Positions 11,131 to 20,413 of a DNA stretch of 64,000 nucleotides are shown one piece after another. The stretch comes from Sambucus nigra (lineage: Eukaryota > Streptophyta > Magnoliopsida > Dipsacales > Adoxaceae). A program made the translations under genes and the position numbers. The stretch is from contig OX422214.1 in NCBI GenBank assembly GCA_949130495.1, positions 5,874,046 to 5,938,045 of the forward strand. Direction: 5' to 3'. How positions within the stretch are numbered: position 1 is the stretch's first letter; every line of letters begins with the position of its first letter. Under the pieces are notes generated by a model. It saw nothing but the letters and a program-made list of their open reading frames with translations. It was not told the origin of the DNA and ran no database searches.

Positions 11131-12012
11131 TCATACTAGGGCGTCTCGGCAAGGTCCACGGGCAATAAAAAACAAGAACAATCTGAAATGGGATAAACCA
11201 GTAGACTGATTGATGAAATCGTTGAGAGAAAATTCCTCTTGAGCAAGAACCACCGTCCAACTCTTAGGTGACTCACCAATTAAACATAGTAAAAGATCAC
11301 CCAAACTCTGATTAACCACCTCAGTTTGACAATCCATCTGAGTGTGGAAAGATGTGGAAAATTGAAGTGTGCATCGCAACAATTTCTAAAGGATCCAGCA
11401 AAATTGTCCCGTAAAACGAATATCCCTATCAGACGTAATACTCCTCGATACCCCATGTAGACGGATAGTCTTGCAAAATTATAGTGTGGCAACATGTGAT
11501 GAGTCTGACGTCCATGAGTACGAAATAAAATGGAACATACTAGAAAACCTGTTGACTACTACAAGCACAAAATAATCACCCATGGCCGTCCTGTGTAACA
11601 TAATAATAAAGTCCAAAGAAACATCAAACCATGGTTGATCAGGATTGGATAAGGGTATATAGGTCGACGTTAGTATGCTGACCCTTGGTCATCTGACAAG
11701 AGTAGCAACGCTGAACATGGTTGTTAACCTCTCTCCTTATAGTAGGATAATAGAAACACCCACATAATGTAGTTAAGGTATGAGCGACACCCGAATGGAT
11801 ACTTAGCCCCCCACCATGGAGCTCTATGATGATCTCTTCCAGTAAGAAGGAAACGGGGATGCACAATGTAGTTCCACGATATAAATACCCATCTTATAAC
11901 AAGTAATTACCCTGAATGTCATGTTGACGTGCACATGCATCCATAATAGGCCAAAAAAAGGTGTCCATCGTATATAAATGACGAATCTCTTGAATATCGA
12001 TCCCTGAATCAT
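11131..12012 (-). pseudogene. Reina-like integrase fragments
   Basis: The zinc-binding part is at 11639-11866: ELHGGGLSIHSG followed by CYSC gives the H-H-C-C pattern. The core fragment at 11131-11382 has FHTQMDCQTEVVN, matching the integrase FHPQTDGQTE region with the catalytic Glu. Several frameshifts separate the pieces. Between 11400 and 11639 only short matching stretches remain. Confidence 0.75.
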
Positions 12013-12059
12013 AACTAGGGAATGAGATCTCCTACTTATAGAATCTACAATCAGGTTGA

Positions 12060-12558
12060 CCCTACCTGGTTTATATTGTAGGTGGACGATAAATGTTGCA
12101 AAAAACTAGTCCATTTGGCATGTAAATTTCTAACCTTTTTTCTGGGAGTTCATGAAATGGATGGCCTCGTGGTCGGACTTAATGACAAACTCCCAATGAA
12201 TAAAATAGGACTGTCAATGTTTGACAGCTTACACTATGATGTAGAACTCCAGATCATAAGCAGAATAGTTGACGATAAACCCGATAACTTTTTTACTAAA
12301 GTAAGAAATGAGGTGCTCTTTTTGACTCAGGATTACACCAATTCTAGACTTACCGGTATCACAAGTCAACTCAAATAGCTCGGTAAAATCGGGCAAGGCT
12401 AGAATGAGGGTTGAAGTCATCTTAGCATTGGTGAGTTGGAATGTTGCCGCTGCCTCATTAGTCCATGGGGACTCAGTTATGGACACATGGATAAACTGAG
12501 TAATAGGATCTATCACAAAACTGAACCCCTTAATGAAACTTCGATAAAAACTGTCCAA
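12060..12558 (-). pseudogene. Reina-like RNase H and end of RT
   Basis: The minus-strand ORF includes FYRSFIKGFSFVIDPITQF (RT connection region), LALPDFTELFELTCDTG (RNase H start, with the usual D-A-S changed to D-T-G) and ILSQKEHLISYFSKK. A shifted frame near 12060-12120 resembles the end of RNase H. It is non-functional. Confidence 0.78.
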
Positions 12559-12599
12559 CCAGTGAAAACTATGGACCAGGGATGTAGTGGTCGGCTTAG

Positions 12600-13290
12600 G
12601 CTAGTCCCTGATAGCCTAAACCTTCTCGTTGTTAGCATGGACAACTTCTCTCGAAACGATATACCTTAAGAAGGAGAACCATGGATCCATTAACATATAT
12701 TTCTTTAGTTGGAGAAAAAAAATCTCTAGCATAAAAAAACCTCTAATATTTGTCTGACATAGTCCCTGTTCTCCTCTTTGGATTGGTCGTAGATGAGATA
12801 AACATTAAAATACACCATGACTAGCCTTCCTAAAAAGGATAAAGGATCTTCGTTATAACACACATAAATATGGACAGAGCATTGGACAACCCTAAGGGCA
12901 TGGAAATCCATTCGTACAATTCGTCCTTCATCTTGAAGGAGGTCTTCCACTTATCTCTAGGCCTCATATGAATCCGATGGTACCAACTGTTTAAATTAAG
13001 CTAGGAAAACACTGTGACCCCGTCAAGATGATCAATTATCTCATCAAACCTCAGGATGTGAAAATGGTACTTGACTATGATTTTATTCATAAATTGGCTA
13101 TCTACACATATTCGCCAACTACCATCCTTCTTCGGAGTCAATAAAGCAGGCACAACACAAGGGGACAAAATCTCCCGTACGAGGACATAGTCCCATAACT
13201 GACACCTATCGATGCAGCTCAGCGTGCTCGGTGGGTGGCATCCTATAACGGGGGAGGTTGTGTAACTGGGCTCCCAGAACAAAATCAATT
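12600..13290 (-). pseudogene. Reina-like reverse transcriptase fragments
   Basis: PALLTPKKDGSWRICVDS and HILRFDEIIDHLDG are at 13001-13288. [12 protein letters not shown] and VYFNVYLIYDQS are at 12726-12950. The second motif is the catalytic loop, with the double Asp replaced by Asn and Val. A frameshift lies between the pieces. Confidence 0.78.
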
Positions 13291-13860
13291 ACATATTGTA
13301 TGTCCCTTAATAGTGAGAGGGAATCATGTGGTGTACAAACATCCTAGAACTACACCAAGATATCACAACAAGCCTTCGAAATACTAGTCGGTGTGGCAGA
13401 ATATAGTCTAACAAGGTCATAGAATAACTCCAGTTCGAGGGCGTCGACAAGGAATACGAGCATCGAGGTCAATGACATAAGTGGGTCGGGGAGTCTGGGT
13501 TGTGACATGGGATCGAGGACCACTTCGCAGCCCTGGTGCATTAATGAATATGTATTAACACGACCATCGTGCATGCTAGCATAATTAAACTACCATAGTT
13601 GGCCTAACAAAAAGGTATTACATGTCCATATCAATAACCGTACGCACAACATCATCAGAATATGGGACAATAATAAATGGTACTCAGCATTGCCGTGTAG
13701 GGCACACTTCATCCTTGAATCCCAACAATCTAATCTTACAGTAATTCCAGATGGGCTCGATACGAAGACCCATACATTCCACCATCTCTCTAGAGGCTTA
13801 ATTGACACTAAAGTCACCATTAGTTATGATTTTTCACAACCTTGCCTTTGTAACACACTA
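13291..13860 (-). pseudogene. Reina-like protease/linker fragment
   Basis: Minus-strand readings at 13350-13574 and 13590-13820 contain FLLGQLW and DGRVNTYSL, which resemble the segment between protease and RT in such elements. No DTG active site is readable. The call rests mostly on position. Confidence 0.5.
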
Positions 13861-14143
13861 TGTATATAATAAGTTATGCCATTGGGACAGATCTATTGGT
13901 GTCCCAACTGAATTAGACATGGGAGAAAAGGGGAGGATGAGGGCATTGTGTTTGGTGTTTGGTAGAGGGGATGGGGTTTGGGCCAACCGTGGAGTGTCTG
14001 TCCATTGGGCTAATTTTAAGGGTATGAGCGTAGTGTGAGCTAGCTTGTTTAGTAAACTGAGTTGGGTTTTATAGTGGGTTATGTGACTATGATAAATAGA
14101 GGTGCGGGTGCTAGGAGGAACAAATGGGTTGATGGGTTCGAGG
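13861..14143. other. Unassigned sequence left of the hAT element
   Basis: No domain is recognised. It is probably decayed gag of the antisense Reina-like element. It resumes at 15303 after the hAT insertion. Confidence 0.35.
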
Positions 14144-15294
14144 TAGGGATGAAACCGGTACGGGTTTTTACTGTACCATACCATTTTGGTTCGAGAAAAA
14201 AATGTTTCTGTTTCATATTATGAAATATCGAAAACCGATTTTACAGAAACCGAAATTACCACCAAAATTTTGATTGGTTTTGGTTTTCAGATATAAAAAA
14301 CAGATTTACCAAATTTACCGTACCAATTTATTGTATCAAAATTACCGTATCAAAATTACCAAATTTACAATACTGAAATAGCATAACATTTTTTTTTTCT
14401 ATTCTCTCTACAAACTAACTACAACGACGACTCTCCCTTCTTCCCTTATCTCGCGTCTCACTCTCCTCTTTACAGACTATAGCCGACAGCTCACTTCCCT
14501 CATCTCATGTCTCACTCTCCTTCGACAAACCAATCGGTCAATTCCCTTCCTCATCTCGTCTCACTTTCCTCCGGTGCATAACCAAGTATACTTGTTTCTA
14601 ACTTTTAGATCTATTATTCCAAATGCTATAAATGCTTGTGTATGTTTATGGGCTTTTAGATCTACTGATTTTTATGTTTATTATGTGCATAAAAAGTTGG
14701 TGATGTGTAGGTGGTTTTGTTTTGGTATTTTTTTAGGATTTTCAGTACAACTTTTACTTCCAACGTGTCATAAATAGTGTTTATTCCAAGTATATATGAA
14801 AATTAAAAAAAATATCCTCGAATATATTTAATTTTGGATAATTGACCACATATGTTTTCATTATACACTCCATGCATTACAAAAATAGAAACATAGAATA
14901 AATTCCCACTCAAAAGATTTTCATGAGTGGAACTAATAAAACTACATGCTAAATGTATTGAATATAATTAGACCACAACATTACTAATTTTGTACTATGG
15001 TAAAAGTGAAAATTTTATCGGAATCATAATATCGATATATATACCAGATTTATCGAATGTACAAACCGATTTGTAATTCCGATATTTACTGGGAAAAAAC
15101 CAAATTGAAATCGAAATTACCGAAACCAAAAAAACCCGAAAACACTAAAAAATTGAAAAACCGGCTGATTTGGTTTTGGTTTGTATTTTGATGTACCGAC
15201 TGGTAAATTGGTACAAACGGTTATACCATTTAGAGAGTGGTTTTCGTATTAAGAAGTAGTTGTTACCGACCATACCATATCGATTGCACCCCTA
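14144..15294. mobile_element. Non-autonomous Ac-like hAT element (1151 bp)
   Basis: Imperfect terminal inverted repeats: the left end TAGGGATGAAACCGGTACGG pairs with the complement of the right end, TAGGGGTGCAATCGATATGG. It is flanked by a perfect 8-bp duplication GTTCGAGG at 14136-14143 and 15295-15302, as expected for hAT transposases. The left end matches the Activator-type TAGGGATGAAA consensus. The interior is AT-rich with repeated AAACCGA/GGTTTTGG blocks near both ends and no transposase ORF, so it would need transposase in trans. Confidence 0.92.
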
Positions 15295-15302
15295 GTTCGA
15301 GG

Positions 15303-15610
15303 CCTAACAAAGGACCCATGAAGGTAAATAGGATTTTCATAGCTATCTCGACTAGGGTTCCATTGGGTTGACTTAATGCTTGAAAAACTAAGGTTCGTCG
15401 GGGACAAATAGGGCAGGGATGATGCCGCATCTGAGCAGAGGCGGGTTGGAGGGGTTGACGGACAAGGGATTTGGCGAGTTAGCATTTGGGAGTGTATTCT
15501 TGACTGTTCTGCAGGGGTTTGCAGTGGACAAGTCGATCGGTGTTAGTCTGGGCTAGGAGCGGAAAAAATTCAGGTGGCAAGACAGGGGGTTTGAGGAAAG
15601 GCGGGTCTGG
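15303..15610. other. Unassigned sequence right of the hAT element
   Basis: Continues 13861-14143 across the hAT insertion. No recognisable domain; GC-richer than its surroundings. Confidence 0.35.
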
Positions 15611-16950
15611 TGTGGTAACCCACCTATTCTAATACCGGGTGGTTAATACTCTACTAAAATAAAACAGGAATCTCAGTATGGTTCATTCTCAGCATCAGTG
15701 TCGAAATCACAATATAATATAAATAATACGAAAAAATCATACAATTAGAAATTAATGAATAAGTCACCATGCATAAGTAAAAAATAAAAGTGAAACGTCT
15801 AAACCACCAGTCGCTATATAAAACATCCATAATATAGAATGGAATAATAAAATTGAGTACAAAAATATAAATGTCTGACAGTAATATGAAATCCTATCCA
15901 TTTACGGGAAACGTGCCGAAAACTAACATTGAAATGACTAATCCTATTTAGAAAAATAAGCTCAGGCATCTAAACAAAGATTTAGCGTACACAACAACTG
16001 TACGGAAATAATGAATCTATCCCTCCAGTCCCGAATGCTATTGTTGCACACCTAGGGTATTAAAATAAAGACAAGGAAAAACAAAAGCCTGCGGGTCAAA
16101 GCCTGAAAAGTAGAAAATATTTTGCAAGTAGATAATTGTTTTAAATCGATTAAAATAGCAGTGTATTACTTTCACAATTTACCGATGGCACTCATTTGAG
16201 ATAAAACTCACCTCTCAACTACCTAGAGCGTTCATTTTATTTATCCTAATTAAACTACCCAGTCTAACTAGGATATATAACCGCTATCTAAGCCCGATTC
16301 CGTAAATACCCTCTATTAGCTAAATATAACTACCTTCTCTAAGTATACGTTCATAAACAATATTGTAGCGACATACTTGCTATAAATAAATAATCACGCA
16401 ATGAGCATAACATAGCATGCTCGTGCTATAAATAGATACATACACTATATCATATAAACATACATATATATCATTTGTTATATACGTATAACCGCATCCC
16501 CGGAGCGGAGACCTCATGGATGAATCCCTCGTGTGTTATTCGGCTCTAGGCATCACGCTCATACCAAGCCACCGGGTCAGAATCTCACAACCGATCCCAA
16601 ATGAAAACACACACAACAGAGGTAGTCATAGACATACAGAGGGAAGGGGAGTCCGGTTATATGGCCATGTCTTATATTTGTGAAATTTACTCCGTTAACA
16701 AACACAGTTTGCTCACACGATTGATCAAACACGACATGAGGACAAAATACAGGAAGACCAATTTAAATTACGACACATTTCCAATTTTAAGTTCTTGATT
16801 AATTATTTTTATGTGGACATGCGCAATATTTCTTAGTCAATTTCCTAGGGTACTTAAAGCATCGAATTTAAGCAATAAATGTGGTTAGACCTATTTTAGC
16901 ATTTTAGTCCTACGCATGCATCTATGTGAAGAAAAATGCAAACATAAAAA
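15611..16950 (-). repeat. Antisense Tekay-like LTR, 5' part missing
   Basis: Read on the minus strand, the end at about 15611 has TTTCGACACTGATGCTGAGA, then CACCCGGTAT and GGTGGGTTACCA, matching the 3' ends of the other Tekay LTRs. The conserved hairpin-like motif appears as CAGGCTTTGACCCG at 16105-16092, followed on the minus strand by TAG before GTGTGC at 16053. A GAGAGGTGAG block lies near 16210. No LTR start is found rightward, and the right border is approximate. No pol is attached. Confidence 0.7.
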
Positions 16951-17880
16951 GAACACAACCACAATGCTGTAATGTACAAGGAAAACCCCAAAACGGGAAA
17001 AAACTTGAACAAAAAAGTCTAAAAGAAATTCACCGCGAATACGGTTTTATAGGGATGACTCAAAAGACTTAGAGACTCGACGCAAAAAGTTCCGCTGATG
17101 ACATCTCCAATACCTACGTCTGTAGGACGAGTAACTCCAACACGCTTGGATAACACGTCCCGTGTTTGATATCCACCGATAGTCAAAGCTCTATATCCAA
17201 CTAATGCGAAAATTCACCGCACACATAAAAGTGGTGTATGAAGGTTGTAGAGGATGTGGATGTTTTGAATTAAAAAATGATCCAACTGCATCATGTAAAT
17301 GCTAGATATAAAAATGACAAAGTGTCTTGTCTTAGTAAAAATAAATGGAGTGGTGTCTCTCAGCTTTTTCCCGAACTCATGTTCTTTCATAAGTTAAGAG
17401 TAGTGGGGTAGTGGAGAACATGGGAAAAAACTGCTCGTTTTGCCGTCATTTTCAATAATTGACTCGATCGTTCAAACGACCCAGTCGTTTGAACGAGGTT
17501 ATAATGATTTCTCATAACTAACATCAAAGGATGTCATCTCGTGCGAATGGGGGAAATCTATTTTGAATGAGATGTCTAACAAAATTTTAGTCTGAGGCAA
17601 AATGGCTAAAGTTATGAAAATTATTTTGAAAACTCTATTAAAACCTTTAAAAATATTTCTAAAAAGCTTCTCCAACATATTTTTATAACAAACGGTCATA
17701 TACTTTTTGGGAGTAGATCATGGGAATGTTGATATGATCTTTGATGATGCTTGAATTCCTACATTCCCAGATGTTTAGATTTCTTTTGTGTAAAGCATAA
17801 TATAACACCTTACAAACTGACATGTTTTGTCCTAACAGAAACAACCAATACTACAAATGACTCGATGTGAAAATTTGCCC
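16951..17880 (-). repeat. Antisense copia-type LTR-like segment
   Basis: Read on the minus strand this has the look of the copia LTRs at 43092 and 50038. Two palindromic units based on CGTTCAAACGA are at 17463-17495, and a leader-like region ends near GGGGTTTTCCTTG at about 16980. A purine run, AAAGGGGGATATTTG, at 17904-17890 could be its PPT. Borders are approximate and no target duplication was found. Confidence 0.45.
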
Positions 17881-18539
17881 TTTCAAATATCCCCCTTTGG
17901 ATATTCGAAAACAAAACATAAATATAAAAAGACTCTGAATTTTTTAAGCCAGGTCGTCAAGTCGATCCTATAATGCCCATCCCAAAAATACCTAAAACAA
18001 AACTGGACACAACTCAATTATCTGACAACCTTGGTGCATTAAGTTCATTGTAGGATTGAGTTTTTAGAAAATTATAAATGTGCCTACACACATGAAACAA
18101 CAAACACATAAACTCATGTGGAGAAGATAATATATAAATCCCATTAAGTTTAGGTGTCCCCCTAAATATGTCTCCCCACTTTTGTCCGTAAAAAGACAAT
18201 GGGTAAGAATAAAACCTACAAAGTTAGTGAATAATTCTTGAAGATTAAAAAGAATAAATTTCCACAAGACATAATATAAATGGAAATAGCCATTGGATGA
18301 AGTAAATTAAAAACAAATTATCCAAATTTCCATAAACAAATATCTAAATTTAAAAGTGGAAAAAGATAAAATATTCAGAAATCTGGTATAATTGAGAATA
18401 ATGAGATTTAACAGAGAAGCTCTCTCTCTCAATTGCAATACAAACATAATCATAAAAATAGTAATCAATGAGTTGGATCATCTTGGGCGTTATCAATTGT
18501 ATCATCAAAGGAAGAAGGGCCAAAAGCAGAAGGACCTGC
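17881..18539. other. Non-coding retroelement interior, unassigned
   Basis: AT-rich, no domain recognised. Probably the interior of the element whose LTR lies at 16951-17880. Confidence 0.35.
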
Positions 18540-19028
18540 ATTGAAAAGACTTGCACCACATCACATCTCATCATGTTGAAGCTCCTCATAGTATTGCATC
18601 AATTGATAATGATGAAGGGCCATGGAAAGGTAGGATTGCCAACACGGGGTAAACCAGAAAGCCTAGCAATTGATTCAACAGTGATTAAAACTTCCCTACC
18701 GCGGACCCTAGACATGAGACTACTCTCACTCACAAGCATGCTAAAGAAAAACTCTCTAATGAGATCGGTGTAAAGGGGTCACGAAGGTTAAAAATCGGGG
18801 ACCATCCGAGAGTAGCAAGCCAAGTGAATACCATAGTGTGTTATTGAGAGGGTGAGTCGATAACTTTTTCCCTAACGATAGAACGAATCGGGAAGCCAAG
18901 ATTGTGGTATTGGGTGTAGCTAGACCGAGTTCCCTAATGGAGTTGGAGATTTGGAATAGGTTGTTCATCTTTTGAGGAGTGTTCCCATCGAATTGGACAA
19001 TACGATGGTTATAACGACCACGAGCCAT
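18540..19028 (-). pseudogene. Frameshifted retroelement-associated ORF remnant
   Basis: The minus strand starts MARGRYNHRIVQFDGN at 19028 and continues, after a frameshift near 18780, with LIREFFFSMLV and VRGREVLITVESIARLSGLP. That pattern (R-E-F, V-R-G-R-E-V, I-x-R-L-x-G-L) resembles a domain often annotated as a putative plant transposon protein near LTR elements. I base this on memory of the family, not a search. No function is assigned. Confidence 0.4.
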
Positions 19029-19600
19029 ATAAAAATAAAAAATTCAACACCCTATTCGAGTATGACCAACCGAAACATCAACACAAAAATAGGAAAAATA
19101 TGAGCTCCATAAGAATATTAGCAATATTAGTAAAATGAGCCATAATTAAAATATAATGAATTTTCAGGAGTTTTTGACAAAAACTTAGATAAGTGCTGAA
19201 AAAAATAATGTCAAAAACATCTGATGAAGAATCATTAAACTTGGGGTAAAACATCTCACCTACATTATGCCATATACATCATTCTTACATCACACATAGT
19301 TCTAAGCCCTAAAAAACTTTTTTTTTCAATTTTTTATTTTTCCCCTGAAATTTATCTTCCAGTAAACCCATGTTCAAAAAATTAGGTCAAAATACATCTT
19401 GTAGCTATTTTAAAAAATTCACAAAAAACTACTCAAAATACGTTATTTATAAGGGTCTGCGCCGATAATTTTTTGTTGATTTTTTAAAAGTAGTTAAAAA
19501 TGTATTTTGAACTAATTCCTTGAATACGAGTTTATTGGAAGGTTAATTTCAAACGAAAAATAAAAAATTTAGATAAATAGTTTTTTAAAGACTATAACAA
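19029..19600. other. Non-coding, unassigned
   Basis: AT-rich with no ORF. No PBS was found on either strand. Confidence 0.35.
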
Positions 19601-20413
19601 AGTGTTATGTATACATCATGATGTAGGCGAACTTTCCTCTCTCTCTTGAGAGAGAGAAATAACACCAAAATTGAAGGGCGTTGGGTTTATATAACAATGG
19701 GTCCTTTTTTAAAATAAGCAACAACAATGATTGCATGTTGATAAAATATACCCAATGTATATTAACTCAACCTAAAAATCGAAAAAACTAAGGTTCAAAG
19801 GAGAAATGGAGCAATACCTCAAACAAAATATCCAAAAACTCAAGAAAATATCTCCAATAGTAATGTTGAAAATCTTAGTTGGTGTGGGTTTATATAGCAG
19901 TCTAAGAAGATGGAGGCTTTGAGTAATGGGAAGAGGAAGAGTTCAGTGATTTTTAGAGAGAAAAATGATTTTGGGAATTTAAAAAATGAGTTCAAATGGA
20001 CAAATAGAAAAGAAAACGAACCGACCTCCAAAAATGACGATCATTCGAACGACACGTGTCTTGTTCGTACGACGTCATTGGAATGACTTTCGAATGATAC
20101 TTCGAACGGGAAATCAGTAGTGACTGATAGGCGGTTTGTTAAAAGGTCGTTTGAGCAACAATCGAACGATTTTGAATGAAATACTCTTTTCTCCCAGGAT
20201 ATTCGAAAACCTCATGTTTCTAATATAATAATATTAAATAAAGTAATAACTATCATATAAAATATGAAAAAAATTGTTAAACACGTTCTATAAAATGTTA
20301 AAAACATTTGGTTCATGGATATGGAATGTATGGGTGTGAACAGACCGAATAAGAGCATCACCTAAAAATATTGTACTGGTGCAAGATGCAAAACAACATT
20401 TCCTAAAAGTTAA
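19601..20413 (-). repeat. Antisense copia-type LTR (U3/promoter part), interrupted by E2
   Basis: On the minus strand a cluster of palindromic units based on GTCGTTCGAACGAC (20170 to 20037, e.g. TCATTCGAACGACA) is followed by TATATAAACCC at 19896 and a second TATATAAA at 19693. This fits a U3 region with promoter. It may be the 3' LTR of the antisense SIRE-type element at 32044. E2 cuts it at 20413. Confidence 0.5.

Larger units (their letters stand above)
10340..15610 (-). mobile_element. Antisense Reina-like Ty3/gypsy remnant
   Basis: Highly decayed fragments on the minus strand lie in the order PR (right), RT, RNase H, INT and C-terminal domain (left). RT and INT motifs differ from Tekay and resemble my recollection of Reina-type chromoviruses (CVVPALLTPKKDGSWRICVD). 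A hAT element interrupts its right part and E1 abuts its left end. LTRs were not found. The clade call is tentative, and the right limit is set by the next LTR. Confidence 0.6.

Noticed and set aside
13858..14184. 108-codon minus-strand ORF near the hAT element
   Set aside because: It crosses the hAT border and has no domain; decayed Gag of the Reina-like remnant is more likely than a host gene.
19445..19475. GGCGCAGACC-like sequence as an Athila/Tat-type PBS on the minus strand
   Set aside because: It matches the expected TGGCGCCGTTGCC too poorly and has no LTR end beside it.
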